Assembly (NCBI GenBank): GCA_038049695.1 | Contig: CP142454.1 | Location: 91,626,001-91,690,000 of the forward strand | Direction of reading: 5' to 3' | Origin: Cinnamomum chago | Lineage: Eukaryota > Streptophyta > Magnoliopsida > Laurales > Lauraceae | Length of the DNA: 64,000 bases | Part shown: in pieces, positions 9,784-18,963 of the stretch | Position numbering within the stretch: position 1 is the stretch's first letter | Layout: each line of letters starts with the position of its first letter | Notes under the pieces: generated by a model | Told to the model about the DNA's origin: nothing | What the model saw: only the letters and a program-made list of their open reading frames with translations | Database searches by the model: none | Translations under genes and position numbers: made by a program

Positions 9784-11367
9784 TTAAGGTTTGACTAAGT
9801 AGATAACTTTTGGAATCCACCTAAGGTCTTGGGAGGGTTGAACTTTGAGGTCTAGTTTGGACTTCTCACCAACTATAGGAGATTTAACTTGATAAATTTT
9901 CAATTTAGACTTATCACCATGATATTTAGATTTTACTAAATTTAGCTTAGAATGGTGATTTGTCTTTTGATGTTGGTGAGTTTTCTTCTTAGGGGATTGT
10001 TTCACTTTTCTTTTCTTCTTACTTTCTCCCTTTACTTGACTTTTGAATTTTAGATTTAACTTAGCAACTTTCTTCAAAAGTTCTTTCATGGGTTCATATA
10101 AGGGAGGTAGGTTGAGAAGCTTTTTGTTCTTAGATTCTTTCAAGCTTGGTTTAACTTGTTTAAGCTTTTTAGAATCTATCTTGGGAGACTCCTTGTTAAT
10201 TGGTTTAACTTGTTTAAGCTTTATGGAGTCTTCCTTGGATTTTAGTGTCTGACCCTTCAAGTATGATTTTACTTTCTTTGGTTCAAAGAAGGGATTAGAC
10301 ATATTGCTTCTTCTTAGTTTGTACTCAAACCTAAAGTGTCCTTCATTGCCACAATAATCACATTTTGTTTTAGGCAAGTGACAAAGAGTGCTAGAGAAAG
10401 AGGACTCACCTTTCACAAATGTGTTGGTGAATTTAGGGTCATAAGACATATTCCTATTAAATCCAATACCCGTCCTATCTCCATGAGGTTTACCCAATTT
10501 AAATAATTTTTCAAGTCTATCTTCACTTTGGGTAAACTTGCACTCATACTTTTGTTTATACTCTTCAAGTTGAGTGACTTTTGTTTTAAGGGTTGAATTT
10601 TCATTTTTAACTTTTGTTAGTTCATTTTCAATTCCCTTAAAATTGTTTAGCTCTTCATAGGCAAGTTTTAACTTAGATTTAAGCTCATTAACAACATTAG
10701 ATCCAAGTTCTAAAGTTTTTAAATTACTTTTAGCATTAGACAAATTTTCATTGGAAATTGTCAACTTGGAATTTAAATAGTTAATGTTTTCATCTTGTCT
10801 TTTAATTGTATCTCTTAGGTTCAAATTTTCATTTTTAAGCTCATCACAATTTATCTTAATCTCATTTAATTCATCTTGAGCATTAGATAAATTTTCCTTA
10901 GAGATAGTCAATTTAGATTCAAGATTGTTAAAGTCTTTATCTTGCCTTTGTAATTGATCTCTTAGTTTTAAATTTTCCTTATTGACATTATCATAATCCA
11001 TCTTTAATTCTTTTAGCTCATCTTGAATGTTAGATAGATTATTTAAAGAGATCATGAACTTAGATTCTAAACAATTTATGACTTCTTCTTTCTCTCTAAG
11101 CTCATCTTTTGAAGAGACTAGCTCTTTGTTTAGTTTCATAGATTCTTCTCTTAAACTTCTATTTCTTTTATCAAGCTTGGAAGATAATGTATATAATTCA
11201 TTATAGGCTTGTTGAAGATCATCTTCATCATAATCATTTTCTTCCTCTTTTATGTCACATTGAGATTCATTTAATTTAGAGTTTGAATCTCCAATAGAAG
11301 GAAGAATGAGGGGTCTAGAAGAATCTACAAAGTCTATCATAGTGGAGTCCATTCTAATGATTTTCAT
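9784..11367 (-). CDS. Gag-derived coiled-coil protein of F1
   Basis: 527 codons. Residues 45-290 are heptad-rich coiled coil. Within it a 49-residue unit (ESKLTISxENLSNAQDELxE...) begins at residues 101, 150 and 199. A CCHC-type zinc knuckle lies at 336-349 (CDYCGNEGHFRFEY), but its last cysteine is replaced by tyrosine 349, so zinc binding is doubtful. The C-terminus (365-527) is strongly lysine-rich and ends in RWIPKVIY, which resembles the junction to protease in copia polyproteins; a stop follows and pol is absent. The usual N-terminal Gag domain is also missing: the frame begins in an acidic leader (EEENDYDEDD). It may bind element RNA, or be a relic that stayed open. The long frame in such AT-rich DNA suggests recent selection or recent origin. 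Confidence 0.75.
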   Translation of the reverse strand: MKIIRMDSTMIDFVDSSRPLILPSIGDSNSKLNESQCDIKEEENDYDEDDLQQAYNELYTLSSKLDKRNRSLREESMKLNKELVSSKDELREKEEVINCLESKFMISLNNLSNIQDELKELKMDYDNVNKENLKLRDQLQRQDKDFNNLESKLTISKENLSNAQDELNEIKINCDELKNENLNLRDTIKRQDENINYLNSKLTISNENLSNAKSNLKTLELGSNVVNELKSKLKLAYEELNNFKGIENELTKVKNENSTLKTKVTQLEEYKQKYECKFTQSEDRLEKLFKLGKPHGDRTGIGFNRNMSYDPKFTNTFVKGESSFSSTLCHLPKTKCDYCGNEGHFRFEYKLRRSNMSNPFFEPKKVKSYLKGQTLKSKEDSIKLKQVKPINKESPKIDSKKLKQVKPSLKESKNKKLLNLPPLYEPMKELLKKVAKLNLKFKSQVKGESKKKRKVKQSPKKKTHQHQKTNHHSKLNLVKSKYHGDKSKLKIYQVKSPIVGEKSKLDLKVQPSQDLRWIPKVIYLVKP

Positions 11368-11454
11368 GCAAAGGACAACTCTAGGGTTTTAACTCTAGGT
11401 TTTTACACCTAATCAAGAGTTCCAAACACTTGATCCTATAAGATAGAGCACGAG
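11368..11454 (-). other. F1 leader between primer site and ORF
   Basis: About 87 bases between the primer binding site and the gag-like ATG on the minus strand. No feature is recognised. Confidence 0.5.
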
Positions 11455-11466
11455 TCTCTGATACCA
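11455..11466 (-). promoter_or_regulatory. F1 primer binding site (initiator tRNA-Met type)
   Basis: Minus-strand TGGTATCAGAGA starts two bases after the 5' LTR end. It matches the complement of the 3' end of plant initiator tRNA-Met (TGGTATCAGAGC) except at its last base. Confidence 0.9.
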
Positions 11467-11468
11467 AT

Positions 11469-13179
11469 TGAAAGTCCTTGGGATCCTAACCCTAGAGGGG
11501 GGGGTGAATAGGGTGAGCTACAATTGTGACCAATTTAGACCAATTTTAATTTCTTAAACAAAACTAGTCACATGTGATGAATGATCAATCAATATGCGGA
11601 AGCTAAACAAAATCAATCACAACATAGCAATCACCACAACACAATATTTATAGTGGTTCGGCCAACGTGCCTACATCCACTACCGGCTTGTGATCCAATC
11701 ACCCCACCGGATTTCCACTATTTATGCTTTTTCAAAGGCTAAGCAATAACCTCTACAATGTTGCTTTTCAAAGGCTAAACAACAACCTTACAAGATGCTT
11801 TTCTTAGGCTAAGCAATAACCTTACAATATGCTTTTCTTAGGCTAAGCAATAACCTTTACAAATGAAGCTTTCTCTAAGAAAGTGTCTTTACAAAAGATC
11901 ACTCTAAGAGATTACAATTTAAGCTCATATGAAATTGCCTCTTGACTAGGCTAATATGAAAGTTTAATACAAATAACAAACATACACTCAATTAAGTTAA
12001 AGTGTGTGCACAAGTGTATGAATGCTCTACTTCAATCTATTTTAACAATGAAGCTCTTAAATGAATGCATGATGCATTTTAAAATCAAAGCTTATAAAAT
12101 GATGATTGAAGAGAAAAATACTAATCACATGAAAGATTCACACAACTTGAAGAAATGATCTAAAACATGTTGTATGAATATAAAAGTCTAAGAACACATG
12201 TGATTTAGGTGAGAGTGATTGCAAACCATTCTAATATACCAATGAAGATAATGAGTTTGCAAAACAACTCTTGAAATCATGCATAGGTGAAAAACAAAGA
12301 TTTAAGCATGCATGGATTTCATTTTAATGAAAATCAAAATACAAGTAAAGTGTACCTTTTTAAGAACTCATGTATTTGATTTCCAAATGGCCCTCTAGCC
12401 TTTCCAACTTCTTCCCCTTTACTTGGCTCCAAAATGCTCTCAAAGGTTCATGGTTCAAGCCTTTAAAAAGGTTTGAAATGAATGGACTTTATAGCCAAAA
12501 AGTGTCCAACGGCTAGTCCTCGGTCGACCGGCAAAGGGGTCTCGGTCGACCGAGAAGGCACAACGGTCAGATTTCTGACCGTTGGGGCTTCAGTTCGAAA
12601 AACTGTGCACTTGCCCTGCAGTGGTCTCGGTCGACCGAGACCTGGGTCTCGGTCGACCGGCGACACTGTCGGGCGAGTCCCTGGGGCCAAAAATCCAACT
12701 TTTTCTCATTTCAAAGTATTTCTTTGAGGGATCTTTGGGCCACTAAATCAAGCTTAAATAACATGTTTTAAGACATTCTAAGATGTTTAAAAACATGAAA
12801 AACACAAAGCCTAAAAAGATTCAAAAGTTTAAAACCAAAGGCTAGCTTGATTTGATAAAACTCTTTTCAAATGAAAATGCATACAAAAATGATTCTTATT
12901 GTAATGAATGTATGCAAAGCTCAAACCTAAATTCACAAGATGATTTTCCAAATATAATGCACAAGGAATTAGGTTTTCAAAAGAGTTTTGGGTTCTAAAA
13001 CCAATGCATCCAAGTTTATGACCAAAACATGCATAAACCAAAAACTTTTCCAAATCTAAAAACCAATGCATGTATAAAACTAGATTTCAAGGTATTTTAA
13101 AACAATGCAAGTGTGAGTTAATCAAATGATGCTAAAGTGCAAATGCATCCATCAAATTGCAAAAACAAAATTCCTAACA
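11469..13179 (-). repeat. F1 5' LTR
   Basis: 1711 bp, TG...CA, pairs with 5666-7384. It contains the same short repeats (11725-11863), TATA box (12493-12488) and palindromes. It is eight bases shorter mainly through the G run after CCTAGA. Confidence 0.93.
12488..12660 (-). promoter_or_regulatory. F1 5' LTR core promoter with palindrome cluster
   Basis: This copy would drive element transcription. TATAAA lies at 12493-12488 on the minus strand. Upstream are the GTCGAC-centred palindromes, including the perfect 20-base one at 12623-12642, and the 24-base dyad with 11-base arms. Confidence 0.7.
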
Positions 13180-13184
13180 AAGAG
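13180..13184. repeat. Target site duplication AAGAG, right of F1
   Basis: Matches 5661-5665. Confidence 0.9.
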
Positions 13185-13445
13185 AAGAGTTCCAACATTT
13201 GAAAGTAGTCGAGACTGGGGATCTGGGATTCTTCTGCTGCCATTGGAAGGAACAGAAGGGTCTTTTAAGGGACCTCCATTTCTAGCGTTCCTGGGAAACA
13301 AACCCACAACAGAGAACCAACCAACCAACCCAGCCTGCCAGCAGAACAGAGAGCAAGCGACCCACTGCCACAAGACATAAAGTAGCAGAAGAGGGAGGAA
13401 GAGGTTGAGAGGAAGAGGACCGTCGCAGAAACCCAAAATTTCCAT
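13185..13445 (-). pseudogene. Host-like ORF, upstream part, cut by element F1
   Basis: Minus-strand frame from ATG at 13445, with a hydrophobic leucine-rich start (NLFLPLLLLYVLWQW) and then a polar segment ending RLLSNVGTLL at the insertion point. Removing F1 continues the frame into 5665-5409. Another ATG in a second frame lies close to the junction, so the true start is uncertain. The hydrophobic start could be 5'-untranslated sequence that happens to be open. 13446-13740 upstream has only short open frames. Confidence 0.4.
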
Positions 13446-13717
13446 CGTTTGTAACCCAAAGAAGAAGAAGTAGAGAGAAGAAGAAACCTGCAGCTGTCGA
13501 TCGTCTCAGGCACTCCTTCTTCGATCAGAACCTGCAGAAACCTACAGCTGGGATCTGTTGGATTCGTTGGGAACGGTTGGATTCGTTGGGCGCCAAGGGA
13601 AGGGAATAAGGTATGGATGAGGGCACGAAGGGATGCAATATGATGGAGGGAAAACCATGTCTACGATTGGCGTGAAACGAAAATAAGACGGAGGGAACGC
13701 CAATTTTTCGGAGAGCG

Positions 13718-13995
13718 CATGTGTCGCTTTTTATTTCCATTTTCGTTTTAAGCTTCTTGTGTCACTTTTGTTACAAGGGAAAACCATTCTCACTTTTGTT
13801 GTGTCACTTTAAAAATAGAAGAAGACATAATTTGTTTTCTGTATGTCGCGTTATAGAAACGTGACACAACAAACCCCCTACACCTTTATTCCTCCTATAA
13901 AGTGACACATCAGACCATACTGTGTCAGTTTATTGTAAAAGTGACACAAAAGCCCAAATTCAAAGCGACACTAAAAGTCTTTTTTTTTTGTAGTG
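13718..13995 (-). mobile_element. CACTA (En/Spm) transposon terminus with subterminal repeats
   Basis: The minus strand reads CACTACAAAAAAAAA from 13995. Motifs GTGACAC, GTGTCAC and GCGACAC recur in both orientations at about 13718, 13759, 13804, 13846, 13864, 13903, 13940 and 13965, as in CACTA subterminal regions where the transposon's DNA-binding protein binds. The three bases after the end (ATC, 13996-13998) would be half of the 3-bp target duplication. Tat copy B is uninterrupted here (TGTGTGGATCTTTTACTC near 40160-40177, minus strand). The other terminus is not in the window. Confidence 0.75.
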
Positions 13996-14771
13996 ATCTT
14001 TTACTCATCCAATAGAGAAAACATAAGATCATACGAATATGTGTCGGAGGAAGATGAAATCTGGGCACATGATGATGCGGCTAGAAGATAAATCAAAGAA
14101 AAAATGATCATTCATGCAATTAGCGACATGCCTAGACCAGTTGGGCCCCTCAGTCCTTTAGACCCAATTCCATGGTGTTTTGCAGGAGGAACCAGGACCC
14201 CGCAAGAAATTGAAGCCTTAATATGGGATAATGATACCCCATGGGATGCGGATGAGGATGTCGGAGGATTATAATGGCCATGTAATATGGTTGGGATCGA
14301 CCATGAAACTTCTGATGAAGAGAAAAATGAAGATGAAGACTAAGCAGAGAGTTCATCAACATCCAATTTGACATCCTCCGAATCTTCGGAAACTGCAACA
14401 GCAGATAGCGAAGAGATTTCCTTATGTTTTCCTGAGGTATAGGGGGTAGGCAAAGGGACTCGCTCTGGGCTAGATTACCATAAAAATTATGATCAATTAT
14501 TAACCAAGACAAGGCTACAAAGCCTACAGAAAGAGATGTCAAGAATGGTGGTCTGCCTAGTCTTCAGGAGCCCTTTAGATTTGATTTGCTTGAACATCTA
14601 ACACGCATCCCCGCATGTATAAGCATGCATGACATGTTGAGGCTGTCTCCAGACATTTGAAAAGCTACTGCAGCAGCTCTCATCAACCCAGACCAATATG
14701 CATCTCATGTCCACCAAGTACAAGTAAAGCAAAAGGCAAAATGTAAAGAATGTTTCAATTTAAGAGCAGCC
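13996..14771 (+). pseudogene. Tat copy A: acidic region between gag and protease
   Basis: Matches copies B (39400-40175) and C (62574-63350), for example IRSYEYVSEEDEIWAHDD and IDHETSDEE. It has in-frame stops, including TAA 14341-14343 and TAG 14440-14442. Both of these recur in copy B but not in C. The sequence upstream was displaced by the CACTA element. Confidence 0.75.
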
Positions 14772-15330
14772 ATGGCTGCTACAATTAGCTTCACGAAGGA
14801 TGACATGTTACTCGGGGATGTAAAGCACAATCGGCCATTATACTTCACATGATATATCAGTGAAGTTGAATTACCAAGAGTACAAATTGACCCTGGATCA
14901 GCAATTAACCTCGTGCTACTACGGGCCTTAAAATATTTGGGAATCCCAACTAGCAATCTCATCTATACAAAATTCAACATATCGCCATACAATGGAGAAA
15001 CATAAAAGGCTATTGGTAGGATAGTTATTCCATGTCAGATTGGAGACATGAAATCTCAGGTCGTGGTCTACGCCATTGATGCCAAAAACTTCCTACAATT
15101 TGCTCCTTGGAAGGCCATGGATTCATGAAAACTATGTAGTCCCTTCGACGTTACATCAGTGCATTAAATACATTGATAAAAATTCAAAAGTACCTCGAGT
15201 CTTTGCTAATAAGAAACCCTTCAAAGGAATGGAAGCATATTGTGTGGATCCTAGATTTTACTCCTCAGAACCTAACGGTGATGCAAATGAAAGCACATCG
15301 GAAGCATTTTTTGTAAAAAAAAATATCTAA
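14772..15330 (+). pseudogene. Tat copy A: aspartic protease region
   Basis: MAATISFTKDDMLLGDVKHN is followed by VQIDPGSAINL, the retrotransposon protease active-site type in which the catalytic Asp precedes xGS, then LLLGRPWIHE, the usual protease C-terminal motif. In-frame stops and a frameshift near 15090 break it. B (38845-39399) keeps this region open over 184 codons. Confidence 0.7.
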
Positions 15331-16360
15331 AAACAAAAAGAATAATTTCAAGTTATTTATACCTCTACCCGCAAAACTACTCGAAGGTGTTGAGATAATA
15401 AATGGTGAATCCTCTACTAACGTTGCAACAAAAGCACCTGAATGCTCCAAGATTAGCATTCGTCCAAAGGTTGAAGAGATAACTTTCGTTAAGAAAAGCC
15501 TAGTAGAGGTTCCAAGTTCCAGATCAAAAAGAGTCTCAGTCGGCGTAATATCATTTGTGGGAGAAGATGAAGGTAGAGGGGAAAAGTCACTTATCGACTC
15601 TGTTAAACTCCCTATCCCGATGAATTATCTTCTGAGGCCTCCAGATGATCTAAAAGGAGCAATATTTGTTGTGCCCATGAAACATCGGACACCTATCGTG
15701 TTTTATAGAGTATCGTACCCTTCACAGATGATTGTTGGAGAGTTTACTATGGAAGGGACCCCAAATTTCTCTATGTATAGCTATAAGGCTAAATTGATAA
15801 TGCGAATGATGGGTTATGATGTTACCAGCCGGCAAGGACTGAAGCAGGGTCGTGGCATTCCAGTTCCCTAGGAGATGCACGTAAGATCGTGGAAAAATCA
15901 TGGACATGTTAGATTCATCCCATATGGTCTAGGATATTGTCCGATATCAACAACAACAGCCAATCATCGTTACTGGAACAAGCTCTTAACACCCTCCCAT
16001 GAACAAGAAGAAAAAGACTAGAACTTCAAAATTAGTCCATCAAGTTGGACTGTATTTTCAATTAATTACATTTCCATTTCAGGTGAGGACGTAGATGAAA
16101 ATGAAGAAATGTACTTTGAACTGGAAAAAGAAACGGAAGATGTAAAACCAAGTCCCCCACGGAGGATAAGGTTAAACAAATTAATCTGGGAACATAAAGT
16201 GATCCCCGTCCAATCTTTGTAAATGCAGAATTGAATAAAGACGAAATTTCGGAGTATACTTGTCTTTTGAATGAATTTAAAGATGTTTTTGTATGGTCTT
16301 ATTCTGAAATGCTTGGCCTTGATCCAAGAATTGCAATGCGTAGGTTAAGTTCAAGAAAAG
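15331..16360 (+). pseudogene. Tat copy A: linker with degenerate G-patch, to start of reverse transcriptase
   Basis: Contains MMGYDVTSRQGLKQGRGIP, resembling the G-patch found between protease and reverse transcriptase in Tat elements. An acidic segment (EDVDENEEMYFE) and NKDEISEYTCLLNEFKDVF follow. A run of five C at 16153-16157, against six in copy C, shifts the frame; copy B has the same five. The AGCT duplication that shifts the frame again is at 16380-16387. Confidence 0.6.
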
Positions 16361-17485
16361 ATGTTAAACCCATTAAACAAGCTAGCTCAAAGAAGATTCC
16401 GACCATACATAATGGATAAAATCGAAAAAGAGGCTCAAAAGATAAAAGATGTTGGCTTCATTAGGGAGGAACAACATCCTGATTGGTTAGCCAACATCGT
16501 TCCATTTACAAAGAAAAATGGCCAGATTAGAATCTGTATTCATTTTAGAAATTTAAATGAGGCTTGTCCTAAGGATGAATTCCCTTTATCCATTGCAGAA
16601 ATCATGATTGATAATGCTTTTGGTTACGAAAGGATGTCTATCATGGATGGTTTCTCAGGATATAACCAAAGCAAAATGCATCCTAATGACCAGAAGCACA
16701 CTGCATTTCGAACACCATTTGGAATCTATTGTTACACCGTGATGCCTTTTGGTTTAAAAAATGCAGGGGCTACTTATCAAAGGGAAATGATGAAAATCTT
16801 TAAAGATATGCAACAAAAAAAGGTGGAGTGTTATGTAGATGATCTTGCTGTAAAGAGCAAAAGAAAGGAAGATCACCTCAAAGACCTCTGGGAAGTGTTT
16901 GAAAGACTTCGACGGTATAAACTCCGCATGAACCCATTGAAATGCTTTTTTGGTGTTTCTTCGGGAAAATTCTTAGGGTTTATTGTTTGCAAAGATGGAA
17001 TCGAGCTTGATCCAATCAAGATAAAAGCCATTTTAGAAATCAAACCTCAAAGAAATCTAAAAGAGCTGAAAGGACTCCGATGTCAATTGGCCCATATTCG
17101 AAGGTTCATTTCTAATTTATCTGGAAGATGTCAGCCATTCTCACGTCTAATGAAGAAAGGAGTGAATTTTGTATGGGATCAGGCATGTGATAAAGCCTTT
17201 GAAGATATCAAGAAATATCTTACTAGGCCTCCTGTTTTAGCTGCTCCAGTGCAAGGGAGACCATTCATTTTGTATACGCGAGCCCTTGATCACTCCTTGG
17301 GGGCAATGCTGGCACAAAAGAATTGCCAAGGTCATGAGGTGGCACTTTACTACTTAAGTAGGGTGATGGTAGGAGCAGAACATCGATATCTACCGATAGA
17401 GAAAGAATGCCCTGCACTAATGTTTGCAATACAGAATTTTTGGCACACCTGCAATCGCAAACAATTTATCTTGTCTCTCGTGTAA
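16361..17485 (+). pseudogene. Tat copy A: reverse transcriptase and first RNase H
   Basis: 374 codons, open. The reverse transcriptase fingers include KKNGQIRICIHFRNLNEACPKDEFP. The palm includes FSGYNQSKMHP, AFRTPFGIYCYTVMPFGLKNAGATYQ and the catalytic ECYVDDLAVKS. The thumb is CKDGIELDPIKIKAI. A connection and a degenerate RNase H (PFILYTRALDHSLGAMLAQ, with YT but R for the catalytic Asp) complete it. The frame is offset from the upstream protein by the AGCT duplication just inside its start. Confidence 0.9.
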
Positions 17486-18069
17486 ACCCATTAAAGACCT
17501 TAATAACAAAGGTGGGATCTTTGAGTGCAAGATTAACAAAATGGTCCATTCTCCTTTCCCAATATGATATCATATATGTCCCACAAAAAGTAGTAAAAGG
17601 TCAAGCATTAGCAGATTTCTTGGCCGCGCATCCGTTACCACCTGATTCCGAGCTAAGGGATGCTTTTCCAGATGAACCAGTCTCTTACATTAAGACCTTT
17701 CAGATCTCAAAACAAGAAGCTTGGGAAATGTATTTCGATGGTGCTAGTTGGACGGATGGAAGCGGAGAAAAGATATCTGGGGTAGGAGTTGTCTTCATAA
17801 CCCCTGATGGATATATGATCCCTTATTCCTTCTCACTAATCAAATCATGTTTTAATAATATTACAGAATATCAGGCCCTTATTATGGGAATGGAAATAGC
17901 TCATGAGGCACAAATTCGACATTTGGAAATATGTGGAGATTCAAAACTCATTGTAAATCAAGTGAATGATCAATATGAAGTTAAGAAACCTGACATTTGC
18001 CCCTATCATAAGATAGCTCAACAATTGATGAACAAGTTCATTTATTGTAATATTGAACATATCTCGTGA
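17486..18069 (+). pseudogene. Tat copy A: second, archaeal-type RNase H
   Basis: MYFDGASWTDGSGEKISGVG and NNITEYQALIMGMEIA, with LEICGDSKLIVNQV, carry the D-E-D residues of the extra RNase H that defines the Tat lineage (Ogre/Retand and relatives). It ends at TGA 18067-18069 (EHIS-stop). The same TGA occurs in copy B (36163-36165), where copy C has an arginine codon. Confidence 0.88.
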
Positions 18070-18963
18070 AGCCATAATGCAAGGGCAGATGCATTAGCAA
18101 GTCTAGCAGCCTCGATGGCCCTTCATGAAGGAGAAGTCCTTAAAGTATTGGTTTGTGAAGGAAGGATCTTGCCACCATTAGATACACATGAAGCCATTGT
18201 CGAATGCCAGTTAGTCAAATCAAGTAGACTTTCTATATGTGAAATGGCGATTGGAGATTGGCGTGACCCATTTATTGCTAATGTGCAGTTCGGAATTTTA
18301 CTAGATTACCCAAAAGAACGAACAAGCATAAGAAGGAGGGCTCCTAAATTTTACTATGACGTCAATACCAAAACTCTATATAGAAAATCATATGAAGGTA
18401 TTTTACTTTGTTGTTTATCAAATCAGGAGGCAGAACAAGTCATGACCGAAACTCATAGTGGAACCTGTGGAGCACATCAACCGAGTCGAAAGTTATGTGA
18501 TCGAATTATAAGGATGGGTTATTATTGGCCAACCATGATTAAAGATACACATGAATTAGCCAAGTGATGTAAGGCTTGTCAACTTCATGTTGATTACATA
18601 CATAGAGCCCCTGAACCTTTACACCCTTCTGTTACATCTTGGCCATTCGAAGCATGGGGAATGGATATAGTTGGGCCGATTAATCCTCCGTCATTAAAGG
18701 GTCATCGATTCATATTTGCCGTGACAGACTACTTTTCAAAATGGGCTGAAGCAGTAGCCTTGAATGAAGTTAAGACCGTTGTTGTTCTTAACTTTCTCAA
18801 AACCAACATTATATGTAGGTTCGGGGTCCTGAATAGGTTTGTCCATGATAATGGATAGCAGTTTCGAGACCATCGTTTTTATAAATTCTGCGAAAAATAT
18901 CACATCAAAAGTATTTCTTCTACAACTTATTACCCACCAGCCAAGGGTTTAGCCGAAGCATTA
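18070..18963 (+). pseudogene. Tat copy A: integrase, N-terminal and core part
   Basis: Shows the zinc-binding HHCC region (ETHSGTCGAHQPS ... CKACQLH, with a stop just before CKACQ) and the core start MDIVGPINPP ... DYFSKWAEAVAL ... FVHDNG (a stop then replaces the next codon). It is cut at 18963 by chromovirus D and resumes at 31502. Confidence 0.85.

Larger units (their letters stand above)
5666..13179 (-). mobile_element. Element F1: Sirevirus-like Ty1/copia LTR retrotransposon, gag-only and non-autonomous
   Basis: 7514 bp on the minus strand, bounded by LTRs 5666-7384 (3') and 11469-13179 (5') and by the AAGAG duplication. The internal region is 4084 bp. It holds a tRNA-Met-type primer site, one gag-derived ORF, a long non-coding stretch and a series of polypurine tracts before the 3' LTR. 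Multiple polypurine tracts and palindrome-rich LTRs are described hallmarks of Sireviruses. No protease, integrase, reverse transcriptase or RNase H is present, so it depends on a relative. The LTRs differ by about six substitutions (for example near 5672, 5823, 6413, 6870 and 7236) and by G-tract length, so the insertion is fairly recent. Confidence 0.9.

Noticed and set aside
10043-10252. Plus-strand ORF opposite the F1 gag
   Set aside because: A shadow of the lysine-rich gag codons on the other strand.
13126-13513. Plus- and minus-strand ORFs spanning the F1 right boundary
   Set aside because: The plus-strand frame starts in the LTR and ends in flank, a chance fusion; only the minus frame that closes across the empty site was kept.
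15881-16082. Possible intron between protease and reverse transcriptase (GTAAG at 15881, TTTCCATTTCAG at 16071-16082), as known from Ogre elements
   Set aside because: The 202-base excision would throw the following acidic segment out of frame, and copy C reads straight through the region; kept only as a reminder to check transcripts.
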